Of a stretch of DNA of 64,000 bases, positions 1-9,423 are shown in pieces. Numbering within the stretch: the stretch's first letter is position 1; each line of letters opens with the position of its first letter. The stretch comes from CAYNVQ01 sp964400735. GTDB taxonomy: Bacteria > Acidobacteriota > Aminicenantia > Aminicenantales > Aminicenantaceae. The DNA lies in assembly GCA_964400735.1 (NCBI GenBank), contig CAYNVQ010000003.1, positions 186,001 through 250,000 of the forward strand. The letters are read 5' to 3'. The notes under the pieces were generated by a model. That model saw only the letters and a list, made by a program, of their open reading frames with translations. It was not told where the DNA came from and made no database searches. A program made the translations under genes and the position numbers.

Positions 1-1
1 G

Positions 2-868
2 TTTAGCTGTGGAGGGGGGCCCAAGATCAAGCTTGATTCGGCGAGCAAAGATTTTTACGAAACAGCACGTCTCATCATGACCAATCAGGAGAAGAAAATA
101 TTCGACCACCTTCCGAATAAGGAAGCCAGAGAGGATTTCATCCAGGAATTCTGGTCCAGGAGAGATCCCGATTCGGAAACCGAAGAGAATGAGTTCAAGG
201 AGGAATTTTACAGGCGGATCGAATACGCCAACTCCCATTTTCTTGAAGGGGGGCGGGGATGGAGAACGGATAGGGGAAGGATCTACATCTATTTTGGCGA
301 ACCGGACCGCCGTGACCAGGCCCCGATGTTGAATTACCCTAGCATGAAAGGGTGGATATTATGGGTTTATTACCGATACGGATTTGCCGTGTATTTTTTC
401 GACCGCAGAGGAGACGGCCAGTATGTCTTGGAACCGGCCCCTGCTGAGCTGGGCGGCAGCCTTTACGGGGATTTTTCCGATGCCCTCGAGGAGGCGAAAT
501 TGGGCTACGTTCCCCAGCAGGATAGCGCGACAAAAAAATTTATGAATTTTAAGCTGGTTTATGACAAGCTCAATGGAGAATTCATCATTTCCATCCCTAC
601 TGAAGCCCTGGTTTTTAAGGAGGAGGAAAACCTCCTCAACTTGGATCTAGATTTTTCATTCGTCATCTATGAGGAAAATACGGCGATGAAAGAAGAGATA
701 CAGCACAGCGAGCATTTCGAGAAAACCGAGGAAGAGATTTTGAACATCGAAGAAGTCACCTTTGCGATTCCCAAAGAACTGAAGCCGGGTAAGTATTATG
801 TCGACGTCATCCTCACTGTAAAGCCGGATGTGGGAAAGGTCAGAAAGATCTTCAATATCAAGGTTTAG
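2..868 (+). CDS. GWxTD-domain lipoprotein, 5' end cut by window edge
   Basis: The reading frame is open from base 2, so the gene starts outside the window. The first visible residues (F-S-C-G-G-G) look like the end of a lipobox with the lipid-carrying Cys, implying an outer-membrane or periplasmic lipoprotein. The family-defining motif is seen as GWRTDRGRIYIYFGEPD, about 85 residues in. An N-terminal segment with LIMT-Q-EKKIF and F-WSRRDPD precedes it, and a beta-rich C-terminus ends in KVRKIFNIKV. The protein at 9420-10337 is a clear paralogue along its whole length, including both ends. GWxTD proteins are widespread in Acidobacteriota and Bacteroidota, and their biochemical role is not established. 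The internal ATG at 77 is not the start, because homology to the paralogue extends upstream of it. Confidence 0.85.
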   Translation, partial: FSCGGGPKIKLDSASKDFYETARLIMTNQEKKIFDHLPNKEAREDFIQEFWSRRDPDSETEENEFKEEFYRRIEYANSHFLEGGRGWRTDRGRIYIYFGEPDRRDQAPMLNYPSMKGWILWVYYRYGFAVYFFDRRGDGQYVLEPAPAELGGSLYGDFSDALEEAKLGYVPQQDSATKKFMNFKLVYDKLNGEFIISIPTEALVFKEEENLLNLDLDFSFVIYEENTAMKEEIQHSEHFEKTEEEILNIEEVTFAIPKELKPGKYYVDVILTVKPDVGKVRKIFNIKV

Positions 869-880
869 AAATTCAAAATT

Positions 881-909
881 TTGAACATTTTTCTTTTTTT
901 TGATACAAT
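881..909 (+). promoter_or_regulatory. Candidate sigma70 promoter for the TonB receptor
   Basis: TTGAAC at 881-886 and TACAAT at 904-909 are separated by 17 bp. This would put transcription start near 916 and leave an untranslated leader of about 300 nt before the receptor start at 1218. Seen by eye in AT-rich DNA, so the call is tentative. Confidence 0.4.
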
Positions 910-1217
910 TTCTTGGATTATGGAGGCTTAACGAGTCAATGACATAAAGGAGTTAGCACAGCGGAAAAAGTCCAATTTGTTCATTTTAAAATAGTTACAT
1001 TTATCATAGGGGAAAATAGGGAGTTGAGCCAAAATGGCATGATTATTGCTCTAATTTTAACCGAAAGTAATGCCCGTTTCTGTAATGATGAATAAAAAAA
1101 TTGATAGAGGAGGTGTGCCCAGGAAAAAAAAGGAGATAAATCGAAAGGGTGGAGTGAAGAAATTCACTCTAGGGATTTAATGGATCTTACCCCTTTTTGG
1201 GGAAGAAGGAGGAAGAT
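910..1217 (+). promoter_or_regulatory. Long leader with nested hairpins upstream of the TonB receptor
   Basis: This gene-free stretch contains a perfect hairpin, GAGTGAA (1152-1158) with TTCACTC (1163-1169) and a GAAA loop. Just before the ribosome-binding site lies a CCCC-TTTTT-GGGG element (1190-1202). The purine tract AAAGGGT (1144-1150) can pair with ACCCCTTT (1189-1196), giving an alternative fold. The Shine-Dalgarno AGGAGG sits at 1208-1213. No known riboswitch class is recognised. Confidence 0.35.
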
Positions 1218-4043
1218 TTGAAAAAAATCTTAAGTATTTTCGCTGTTCTTCTTCTTGTAGGAGTTTTTGCCTCTGCTCAGGACTTTGGTGCGATAAGAGG
1301 TAAGGTTGTGGATGCGGATGGAACGCCGCTTCCCGGCGTTTCTGTGACCTTGACCGGCGGCAAGATTGCCATGATGAGCGCGGTTACTTCAGAGGGTGGA
1401 AATTTCAGGTTTCTGAACTTGCCTGTTGCCAATGACTATGCCCTGAAGTTGGAGCTAGCTGGTTTTACAACCATCACACGGACTGAACTGGATGTCTCCT
1501 ATGGACGGGATGTGGTGCTGAACCTCACCATGGAACAAGCCACTCTGGAAGAGGAAGTCACCGTCGTCGGTCAGACCCCAGTTATCGATACCAAGAAGAC
1601 CCAGGTCGGGGTGAATGTCACCCAAGAAATGATCATGAGCTTGCCCACGGCCCGCAATCCATGGGTTATCATGTCGCTGGTGCCCGGAATGCTGATCAGC
1701 AAGGAGGATGTGGGTGGAAACGAGGCTGGACAGCAGTCCGGTTATACCGGGCATGGAAGCATAGGCGCTGACCAGACCTGGAACATTGACGGGGCCAACA
1801 TCACCGATAACTCCGCATTAGGAGCTGCTCCTGCCTATTTGAACTTGGCCAGCTACGAGGAGTTGCAGATCAACTACGGAAACAACGACGTGAAGTCGCA
1901 GACCGGGGGTGTGCAGCTCAACTTCGTCAGCCGCCGGGGGGGGAATAACTTCTCCGGAACATTTTACCTGGATGCTGAGGACGAAAAGTGGCAATCCTAC
2001 AACGGTACGCCCGAGCTGGAAGACCTGTACCCGACCTATAATCCGGGAATCTCACGGGTCTATCTGTACGGCGCCAACTTCGGCGGGCCGATCGTCAGAG
2101 ACAAGGCCTGGTTTTACGGTTCCTACGGCCTTCAGGATATCAACGCCCGCAACATCGATGCCACCACGGACTCCACCTGGCTGGTTTCCGGCTATGGCAA
2201 ACTCAACTTCCAGCTTACGGCCAACACACGGGCAGAGCTTTTCCTGGAGTACGACAATAAGCTCAAATGGGGCCGGAACGATTGGTTCGAGCTCGGATCG
2301 TGTGCTCCGGACCTCCGCTGGAACCAGGACGGCCCGGGATACATTTACAAGGCCGAGGTGGAGCAGATGTTCGGGAATCTTTATCTGAACGCCAAAGCCC
2401 TGTACATCGACATGTCCTTTTTCCTTCATCCGTATGAGCAGACTCTGGGGCAGCCCCTGACCATTTCTTATTATCCCACCTACTATGTCTACGGCGCTCT
2501 GGATGACTATGGGACCACCCGGACAAATGTCAATCTCAATGTGACGGGAAGTTATTTTGTTGAAGAAGTCCTCGGGGGAGACCATGAGATCAAGTTCGGA
2601 GTGGACTACCTGGTATCGACGGTTACAACCTATGATTATTACCAGGGAAACATCTACATGTACTACTATGGACCATCCGATGACTTGCCTCTCGGGGACT
2701 GGGAAGCCGAAATTCGCAGAGACGTCAACATCAACTACTGGCTGCGGCGGTACTCTCTGTTTGTCCAGGATACCATGACCTTTGGAAGGCTGAGCATTAA
2801 CCTGGGACTTCGCTACGACAACGAGACATCCAGGGTCAAGGACCAGGCCGTGCCGGCATCTCCTTTTCTGGCGGATTTGCTGCCCCCGCTCTCCATCAGC
2901 AATCTTGATCCCGGCCAAAGCTGGTCGACGCTCTCTCCCAGGGTAAGCTTTATCTACGACATCAGCGGTGACGGCAAGAACGTCTTCAAGATCAACCTGG
3001 CCCGGTACGGATCGCAGGAAGGATTCGGGATGGCCAACTTCCTCAACCCGATGGGTTGGTCGGGAATCGGAGTGTACTGGCAGGATCTGAACGGAGATGG
3101 CCTGGTGACCAACGACGAACTCTTCGGAGAAGACGCCGATGGAAACCTGGTGACTCCTACAGCGGATACCATTCTCTGGGCCTGGGGAGCCAATGTGGAT
3201 AACCCGACCGATATCAATCCGGCCAACCGGATCGACCCGGATTTCAACTCTCCGCAGCTGGATGAGTTGAGCGTTTCTTTTGAAAGAGAGGTTTTCACCG
3301 ATTTCGCCGCCCGGGCGGAATTCTTCTACAAGAGAGCCCATAACGGCATCTGGGACAGGGCTATGCTGCTCGATGGAACCCTGGAGACCACCGCCAACTA
3401 CTACAATACAGGAACCGAGCCAGAAACAGGAGAGACGATCTGGGGACGATATGACAGCTATAACTATGACTACAGGACGAACTATCCTAACTACCACACC
3501 AACTATATCGCTGCACAGCTGGTCCTGATCAAACGGCTCTCCAATCGCTGGATGCTGGATGCCTCGTTCACCTATTCGGACTGGAAGCGCTACTACGAAG
3601 GTGATTACACCGACCCCCATAACATCTGGTTCTATGACGGAGGCGTCAACTCCTGGATGAATTCTCGCTGGCAGCTCAAAATCTCTGGACTCTACCAGTT
3701 TCCGTTCGGTATCAATGCCAGTTGGGTGTTCAGGGCTCGTGAAGGTTACGTCCTCGATAACTATGTGACGGAAGACCGGCCAGGATACAAGTCTTTTGCA
3801 TTCTATGAAGGAGTTCGGGGCGATTACCGCCTGCCCTCGTTCTACGAACTCGATTTCAGACTGGAAAAAGTCTTCCAAATCGGGGAGAGATCCCGGGTAA
3901 TCTTCGCGGCAGATGCCTTCAATGCACTCAACAGCCACATCGAGCTGAACAGAGACCAGCTCATCACCTCCACTAGATTCGGAAAGGTCAACAAGATCCT
4001 CAACCCCCGAGTTTTCCGGTTCGGCATCAGGTTCGACTTCTAA
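1218..4043 (+). CDS. TonB-dependent receptor with carboxypeptidase-regulatory domain (Oar-like)
   Basis: A 941-residue outer-membrane beta-barrel protein. The start chosen is TTG 1218, with AGGAGG five bases upstream; it gives a clean signal peptide (MKKILSIFAVLLLVGVFASA, cleavage about residue 20). Residues 23-105 form a carboxypeptidase-regulatory-like beta-sandwich (GKVVDADGTPLPGVSV). A plug domain follows at about 110-235 (EEEVTVVGQTPVIDTKKTQ), then a large barrel rich in aromatic strands ending in the typical terminal Phe (RFGIRFDF). Receptors of this kind import large substrates in a TonB-dependent way; the substrate cannot be told. It is monocistronic, closed by the terminator at 4067-4105, and lies beside the GWxTD/phosphatase-like block. 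A long minus-strand open frame opposite it is a composition shadow. Confidence 0.93.
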   Translation: MKKILSIFAVLLLVGVFASAQDFGAIRGKVVDADGTPLPGVSVTLTGGKIAMMSAVTSEGGNFRFLNLPVANDYALKLELAGFTTITRTELDVSYGRDVVLNLTMEQATLEEEVTVVGQTPVIDTKKTQVGVNVTQEMIMSLPTARNPWVIMSLVPGMLISKEDVGGNEAGQQSGYTGHGSIGADQTWNIDGANITDNSALGAAPAYLNLASYEELQINYGNNDVKSQTGGVQLNFVSRRGGNNFSGTFYLDAEDEKWQSYNGTPELEDLYPTYNPGISRVYLYGANFGGPIVRDKAWFYGSYGLQDINARNIDATTDSTWLVSGYGKLNFQLTANTRAELFLEYDNKLKWGRNDWFELGSCAPDLRWNQDGPGYIYKAEVEQMFGNLYLNAKALYIDMSFFLHPYEQTLGQPLTISYYPTYYVYGALDDYGTTRTNVNLNVTGSYFVEEVLGGDHEIKFGVDYLVSTVTTYDYYQGNIYMYYYGPSDDLPLGDWEAEIRRDVNINYWLRRYSLFVQDTMTFGRLSINLGLRYDNETSRVKDQAVPASPFLADLLPPLSISNLDPGQSWSTLSPRVSFIYDISGDGKNVFKINLARYGSQEGFGMANFLNPMGWSGIGVYWQDLNGDGLVTNDELFGEDADGNLVTPTADTILWAWGANVDNPTDINPANRIDPDFNSPQLDELSVSFEREVFTDFAARAEFFYKRAHNGIWDRAMLLDGTLETTANYYNTGTEPETGETIWGRYDSYNYDYRTNYPNYHTNYIAAQLVLIKRLSNRWMLDASFTYSDWKRYYEGDYTDPHNIWFYDGGVNSWMNSRWQLKISGLYQFPFGINASWVFRAREGYVLDNYVTEDRPGYKSFAFYEGVRGDYRLPSFYELDFRLEKVFQIGERSRVIFAADAFNALNSHIELNRDQLITSTRFGKVNKILNPRVFRFGIRFDF

Positions 4044-4066
4044 GCAGTCTCCCAAAGCAGAAGTTC

Positions 4067-4105
4067 AAAGCCCCTCCTCTTTAACGGAGGAGGGGCTTTT
4101 TTTTT
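4067..4105 (+). terminator. Rho-independent terminator after the TonB receptor
   Basis: Perfect 13-bp stem AAAGCCCCTCCTC / GAGGAGGGGCTTT with a short loop, followed by a run of T. It separates the receptor from the next transcription unit. Confidence 0.92.
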
Positions 4106-4141
4106 CGCCTTCCGGATGCTAGAATAAAGAGGGAGACGCGT

Positions 4142-5065
4142 ATGAAAAGAATCGCTGTATTGTCCATTGTTCTGATGGTTTTGTCGGCCCAGACATTTGT
4201 TTTTGGCCAGGGATACAGAGGCAAGGGAAGGGTCAAGGGAATCGTTTCCGACCAGGAGGGAAATCCCGTTGAAGGCGTTACGATCAAGCTGTATTGCGAG
4301 AGGGGGGCCTCCGGGTTTGAGCTCAAAACAGATGCCAACGGGGAATGGAGGGCCATGTACATACGCGGCGGGCCCTGGGATATAGACTTCGAGAAAGTGG
4401 GCTATATGCCCAAAAAGATTAGCGTCAATTTGAGAGAATTCGACAAAAACCCCGATATAGAGGTTCAGATCCAAAAAATAGAAGGTCTGGTGGTGACGGA
4501 CGAGTTGAAAGATGCGCTCCAAAAGGGCAACGATCTTTTTACCGAGGGAAAATATGAAGAGGCCATCTCGGCCTATCAGACGATTGTCGAGAAATATCCG
4601 GATACCTATATCCTCAACAGGAACATTGGCAATTGCTATTTCCAGATGGAAAAATACGATTTGGCCGAGGAATACTACATGAAGGTTTTAGAAAAAGATC
4701 CCGGAGATACAGAATCCCTGCTAGGAGTTGGAAACACATACGCTAACCGAGGACAGAACGAGAAGGCGCTGGAATGGTACAATAAGATCGAATTCGATAA
4801 AATTTCTGATCCCCTGGTGCTCTACAACATCGGCTCCAATTTTTACACCCAGGGACAGCACCAGGAAGCCCTTAAGTATTACCGGAAAGCGGTTGAGCTC
4901 AAGGGCGATTTTGTGGACGCCCTCTACCAGCTGGGCCTGGTCAATTTGACCCTGGGAAACAACCAGGATGCCATCGATGCTTTTGAAGAATATTTAAAGC
5001 ATGATAGCGATTCCGGGAGGGCGGACCAGGTCCGGAATTTCATCGAGTTCCTCAAGAAAAAATAG
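4142..5065 (+). CDS. Secreted carboxypeptidase-regulatory-domain/TPR protein
   Basis: A 307-residue protein with a signal peptide (MKRIAVLSIVLMVLSAQTFVFG). A carboxypeptidase-regulatory-like domain follows at about 30-115 (GIVSDQEGNPVEGVTIKLY, KVGYMPKKISV), then four to five TPR units from about residue 125 to 295 (for example NRNIGNCYFQMEKYDLAEEYY and DALYQLGLVNLTLGNNQDAI). The start has a GAGGGAGA ribosome-binding site. It is the first gene of a close-packed run that continues with two phosphatase-like/TPR proteins (20 and 57 nt gaps), so it probably acts as a periplasmic scaffold with them. The partner is not identifiable from sequence. Confidence 0.87.
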   Translation: MKRIAVLSIVLMVLSAQTFVFGQGYRGKGRVKGIVSDQEGNPVEGVTIKLYCERGASGFELKTDANGEWRAMYIRGGPWDIDFEKVGYMPKKISVNLREFDKNPDIEVQIQKIEGLVVTDELKDALQKGNDLFTEGKYEEAISAYQTIVEKYPDTYILNRNIGNCYFQMEKYDLAEEYYMKVLEKDPGDTESLLGVGNTYANRGQNEKALEWYNKIEFDKISDPLVLYNIGSNFYTQGQHQEALKYYRKAVELKGDFVDALYQLGLVNLTLGNNQDAIDAFEEYLKHDSDSGRADQVRNFIEFLKKK

Positions 5066-5085
5066 AGCAGCTCGATCACCGAACG

Positions 5086-7224
5086 ATGAAACATTTAAAA
5101 AAGATATCCTTTCTTTTTCTTTTTTTTGTCGTTTTTGGTGTTATTCTCGTTCCCCTTGGAGCAAAAGCCAGCGCCGAAAGACCCCGGCTGAATTTTCTGC
5201 TTATCACCATCGATACCCTTAGGCCGGACAGACTGAGCTGTTACAGCGACCGACACCTGCAGACCCCCAACATCGACAGTCTGTCGGCAAAAGGGGCCTT
5301 GTTTCTGAAAGCCTTTGCCCATACGCCCACCACTCTTCCTTCCCACACCAACATTCTTCTGGGCACAACCCCCCTCTACCATGGCATCCATGATAACCAG
5401 AACTTCATCGTAAGGGATGAATTTCTTACCCTGGCCGAGCACTTGAGGAACAGTGGCTATGCTACAGGGGCTTTTGTCGGAGCCTTTCCCCTGGACTCGA
5501 GGTTCGGTCTTACCCAGGGGTTCGACGTGTACGATGATAACTACGGAAGCAAAAATTACCAGGAATTTTCCTATGTGGAGAGGCCGGCAGAGGTCGTGGT
5601 CCAGAAAGCCATGGACTGGCTCGGTCAAAAAAAAGAGCCCTGGTTTCTCTGGATTCACTGTTTCGATCCTCACCAGCAGTACAATCCGCCAGAGCCCTAC
5701 AAGACAAAATTCAAAGACACGCCCTACAACGGAGAGGTCGCTTACGTGGATCATGAACTGGGCAAGCTTTTCGGTTATTTAAGAAATAAGGGATGGGAAG
5801 AAAATACATTGGTTATTTTTACGGCAGATCATGGCGAATCCCTGGGCCAGCACGGTGAATCCACCCATGGATACTTCGCCTACAACAGCACGATCTGGAT
5901 TCCCCTGATTGTCGCTGCTCCTGGAATCAAACCCGTAAGAGTCACCCAGAACGTCTGTCATGTGGACATTTACCCTACAGTGTGCGACCTATTGGGCTTG
6001 GATAAACCCGATTTTCTCCAGGGACTTTCAGTGCTGCCTCTGATGCAGGGGAAAAGAGAGAAGGAAATATCCTCCCGCCTCATCTATTTCGAATCCCTTT
6101 ATCCCTACTATAACCGGGGCTGGGCGCCTTTGACAGGTGTTATAAAGGGAGATGAGAAATACCTGGAATCCCCTATTCCGGAGCTCTATGATATCGGCGA
6201 AGATTTCGATGAATCAGAGAACCGGGCGGAGAAAGTGAGTTTGGATATCTACCAGACCTCCTTGGAAAAGCTGGTGGGAGAACTGTCCTACTCCGGAAGG
6301 TCACCGGTGGCAAAAAAGGCGGACCGGGAAACTCTGGAAAAACTGAAGAGCCTCGGCTACCTTTCCAGTCCCCAGGCCTCCCCTAAGCAGTCCTTTTCCC
6401 GGGAGGATGACCTGAAGGTCCTTCTGCCTTACCAGAACGAGCTCCAGCAGGCCATGGGCGCTTATCATAAGGGCAATATCGATGAGGGAATAAATATTCT
6501 GCGTCACATCATTGCGGAGCGGAAGGATTTCGACCTGGCCTATGCCTATCTAGCGACTTTGTATAAGGCAAAAATGAATTATAAAGAGGCAATAAATGTC
6601 CTGAGGGAAGGATACCAAAACTGCCCCATGAGTTATAAGGTCATTACTTCTTTTGGCATCTTTTTGACCGAAGTGCGGCAGTATGAGGCGGCAATTTCCA
6701 TCCTCCAGGAAGGGCTCAAGCTGATCGACTACGACCCGGATATCTGGAATTACCTGGGAGTAGCCTACTGGAGGAAAGGAGATTTTGACCAGGCACTCGA
6801 GGCTTTCGACAAAAGCCTGGCCCTGGATCACAATTATTCGATCGCATTTCACAACGTGGGTTCGGTTTATCTGTCGAAATTTTTAAAAACTAAAGAGCAG
6901 AGTGATCTGGAAAAATCCATCCTGAATTTTAAAAAAGCCCTCGAGTTGGACCCGGAATACGCTTCTGCATACAATGGCATAGGCGCGGCCTATAGTCAGG
7001 CAGGGAATGTGGAAGAGGCGATACGGTCTTGGGAAAAGGCGGTGCAGATCAACCCTGAATTGAGTTTTTCGCTGTACAATCTCGGCCTGGCATACCTCAG
7101 CAAAGGGGATAAGGAGAAGGCACTGGATTTGCTTATCAGATACAAAGAAAAGGAGTACCGGCGCCTGCCACAAAAGGAAAAAGATAAGCTCGATGCCTTG
7201 ATTCAAAGCTGTCGGCAGAAGTAG
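5086..7224 (+). CDS. Alkaline-phosphatase-superfamily (sulfatase-like) enzyme fused to TPRs, copy 1
   Basis: A 712-residue exported protein with a signal peptide at 1-30. Residues 35-400 form a sulfatase/alkaline-phosphatase fold: metal Asp43 in LLITIDTLRPDRL, PSH motif at 85-87, IHCFDPH at 190-196, and the metal pair Asp248-His249 in TADHGESLGQHGE. True sulfatases have C/S-x-P-S-R with the Cys/Ser converted to formylglycine; here the position is Thr83 (TLPSH), and the second Asp of the usual DD pair is Thr44. Thr nucleophiles are known in phosphodiesterases and in LtaS/EptA-type transferases, so a phospho-group hydrolase or transferase is likelier than a sulfatase; this is inference. From about residue 440 there are around seven TPRs. 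It is a near-tandem paralogue of the next gene. Confidence 0.88.
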   Translation: MKHLKKISFLFLFFVVFGVILVPLGAKASAERPRLNFLLITIDTLRPDRLSCYSDRHLQTPNIDSLSAKGALFLKAFAHTPTTLPSHTNILLGTTPLYHGIHDNQNFIVRDEFLTLAEHLRNSGYATGAFVGAFPLDSRFGLTQGFDVYDDNYGSKNYQEFSYVERPAEVVVQKAMDWLGQKKEPWFLWIHCFDPHQQYNPPEPYKTKFKDTPYNGEVAYVDHELGKLFGYLRNKGWEENTLVIFTADHGESLGQHGESTHGYFAYNSTIWIPLIVAAPGIKPVRVTQNVCHVDIYPTVCDLLGLDKPDFLQGLSVLPLMQGKREKEISSRLIYFESLYPYYNRGWAPLTGVIKGDEKYLESPIPELYDIGEDFDESENRAEKVSLDIYQTSLEKLVGELSYSGRSPVAKKADRETLEKLKSLGYLSSPQASPKQSFSREDDLKVLLPYQNELQQAMGAYHKGNIDEGINILRHIIAERKDFDLAYAYLATLYKAKMNYKEAINVLREGYQNCPMSYKVITSFGIFLTEVRQYEAAISILQEGLKLIDYDPDIWNYLGVAYWRKGDFDQALEAFDKSLALDHNYSIAFHNVGSVYLSKFLKTKEQSDLEKSILNFKKALELDPEYASAYNGIGAAYSQAGNVEEAIRSWEKAVQINPELSFSLYNLGLAYLSKGDKEKALDLLIRYKEKEYRRLPQKEKDKLDALIQSCRQK

Positions 7225-7281
7225 TCCACGGATGAACATGGCCCCTTCGAACTATCCTATGAACCTGATAAGAGAATCGCG

Positions 7282-9423
7282 ATGAAAAGATTTTGTCCTT
7301 TCTGTCTCCTGATTTTGAGCTGCTTTTTTTTAGCCGGGTATCTCATCTCTTCGAGTTCAGGAGCCGTGTTAAAAGAGAAAGGATCAAGTTTGAATGTGCT
7401 CCTCATCACTATCGATACATTGAGAGCGGATAGGGTGAGCTGCTACAGCACAGAGCATCTTCAAACGCCGAACATGGATAGCCTGGCAAAGAAAGGAGTC
7501 CTTTTCACCAGAGCTTTTTCCCACAACCCGACCACCCTGCCCTCTCATACCAATATACTTCTCGGATTGACACCCCTCTATCACGGCGTCCGGGAAAACA
7601 CCAATTTTGTGGTCAGAGATGAATTCTTAACCTTGGCCGAATTTTTAAAAAATCTAGGATACTCCACCGGAGCTTTCGTCGGCGGCTATCCACTCCACTC
7701 CCGGTTCGGACTCGCTCAGGGCTTCGGCGTCTACGATGATGATTGGGAGAGGGTGAATTTCCTGAAATTTTCTGCCGGAGAAAGAAAAGCTGGCGATGTC
7801 ATCGATAGGGCCCAAGAATGGCTGGAGAAGCAGGATTCACCATGGTTTTGTTGGATCCACTGTTATGATCCTCACGATCCCTATGAACCTCCCGAGCCCT
7901 TCAAGACACGATACGCAAAGAGCCTTTATGATGGAGAGGTGGCCTATGTCGACCAGGAATTGGGGCGCTTCCTGGATTATTTAGATAAGAAGGGGATATT
8001 CGATAAGACATTGATCGTCTTTACCGGAGATCACGGTGAATCACTGGGAGAGCATGGAGAGATGACCCATGGCTACCTGGCTAATAACACCACCATCTGG
8101 ATCCCTCTTATCATCTCCTATCCCGGCCTCAAGCCCGGCCGGGTGAATCAATACGCAAGCCATATCGATATCTTTCCCACTGTTTGTGACATTCTTCAGG
8201 TCGAAAAGCCTGATATCCTTCAGGGGATCTCTCTTTTTCCTGCCTTTAATGGCGGAAGCCTGCCCCAGAGGATCATTTATTTTGAATCGCTCTACCCTTA
8301 CTACAGCCGAGGATGGGCTCCCATAACGGGATTTATCCACTCGGGAGAAAAATACATCCAGTCTCCCATCCCCGAACTGTATGACTTGGAGAAGGATTTC
8401 GATGAGAACGACAATCTTGCCGAAGGTCGAAGACTGGACTCCTATCGAAAGAGACTGAATGAGATCACCGAGCAGTATTCCAGCCCTGAAAGCGGGAAGG
8501 CGAGAGAGCGTATAGACCAAAAATCCCTGGCAAGGCTGAGGAGTCTGGGGTACATTTCGAGCCCGCAAACCTCAAGAAAAGCGAACTTCGGCCCAGAGGA
8601 TGATGTAAAGACTCTTCTTCCCTTTCACAATAAGTCGGTAAGGGCCTGGGAGCTCTACGAAGAGGGGCGAATCGAAGAGGCCTTTGACTTGGTGAAGCAG
8701 GTCATAACGGAAAGGGAGGATGTAGATATTGCCTACACCAACCTTGCCAAAATGTATTACGAGCAGGATCGATTGAAAGAAGCCCTTCAGGTCCTGGAGT
8801 TGGCGCTCGAACGCTTGCCCTCCAATTATGGCGTCATACTCACCTATGTCAGCTATTTGAACCTTGCCGGAAGATATGATGATGTCATCCAAATCCTGGA
8901 TGCCAAGCAGCTTCCTCAAATGGAAAATGACCCTGAGATTTGGAATTATCTGGGATTGGCTTACTCGGCAAAAGGCGATTATGAGAAAGCCATCTCTGCC
9001 CTTGAGTTGTCGCTGACGCTAGACAACGAGTTCGCTTATGCTTATCGAAGCCTCGCCTCGGTCTATCTTTCCAGATATTTTAAAGAAAAAGATAAAGAAG
9101 ATTTGATGAAGTCCATCGGGAATTTTGAAAGAGCCATCGAGTTCGAGCCGGAATTTGCGGCCGCCTACAACAGCCTGGGCGTTGCATATAAAGAAAACAA
9201 CCAGACCGAGGAAGCCATCCGCTGTTGGGAAAAGGCCTATGAGTTTAGACCTGACGTCGGCTATCCCCTCCTCAACCTTGGTTTGGCTTATTTGGAAAGG
9301 AACGATAAAGTCAAAGCCCTGGATTATTTTAAAAAGTACAAGGTTGGCTTTTACTCTTCCCTCCTTCCAGAAGATAAACGAAAACTCGATGCTTTGATTC
9401 AAAAATGCCAGAGGATACCATGA
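7282..9423 (+). CDS. Alkaline-phosphatase-superfamily (sulfatase-like) enzyme fused to TPRs, copy 2
   Basis: A 713-residue paralogue of the preceding gene with the same order of parts: N-terminal signal segment, Asp45 in LLITIDTLRADRV, Thr85 in TLPSHTNILLG at the formylglycine position, IHCYDPHDPYEPP, the metal pair in TGDHGESLGEHGE, then C-terminal TPRs (about 440-705). The two copies match closely through the catalytic half, for example LYHG-R/H-N and YFESLYPYYSRGWAP, and diverge more in the TPR half. That suggests tandem duplication with different protein partners. Its stop codon overlaps the start of the next gene by 4 bases (ATGA), so it is translationally coupled to the GWxTD lipoprotein. 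The substrate is unknown; see copy 1 for the argument against true sulfatase activity. Confidence 0.88.
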   Translation: MKRFCPFCLLILSCFFLAGYLISSSSGAVLKEKGSSLNVLLITIDTLRADRVSCYSTEHLQTPNMDSLAKKGVLFTRAFSHNPTTLPSHTNILLGLTPLYHGVRENTNFVVRDEFLTLAEFLKNLGYSTGAFVGGYPLHSRFGLAQGFGVYDDDWERVNFLKFSAGERKAGDVIDRAQEWLEKQDSPWFCWIHCYDPHDPYEPPEPFKTRYAKSLYDGEVAYVDQELGRFLDYLDKKGIFDKTLIVFTGDHGESLGEHGEMTHGYLANNTTIWIPLIISYPGLKPGRVNQYASHIDIFPTVCDILQVEKPDILQGISLFPAFNGGSLPQRIIYFESLYPYYSRGWAPITGFIHSGEKYIQSPIPELYDLEKDFDENDNLAEGRRLDSYRKRLNEITEQYSSPESGKARERIDQKSLARLRSLGYISSPQTSRKANFGPEDDVKTLLPFHNKSVRAWELYEEGRIEEAFDLVKQVITEREDVDIAYTNLAKMYYEQDRLKEALQVLELALERLPSNYGVILTYVSYLNLAGRYDDVIQILDAKQLPQMENDPEIWNYLGLAYSAKGDYEKAISALELSLTLDNEFAYAYRSLASVYLSRYFKEKDKEDLMKSIGNFERAIEFEPEFAAAYNSLGVAYKENNQTEEAIRCWEKAYEFRPDVGYPLLNLGLAYLERNDKVKALDYFKKYKVGFYSSLLPEDKRKLDALIQKCQRIP

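Noticed and set aside
2052..4055. 667-residue open frame on the minus strand opposite the TonB receptor
   Set aside because: It mirrors the codon structure of the real gene, has no ribosome-binding site or recognisable domain, and its residues are biased.
5086..9423. Annotation as formylglycine-dependent arylsulfatases
   Set aside because: The position that must be Cys or Ser for formylglycine is Thr and the following Arg is His in all copies, so only the superfamily is claimed.
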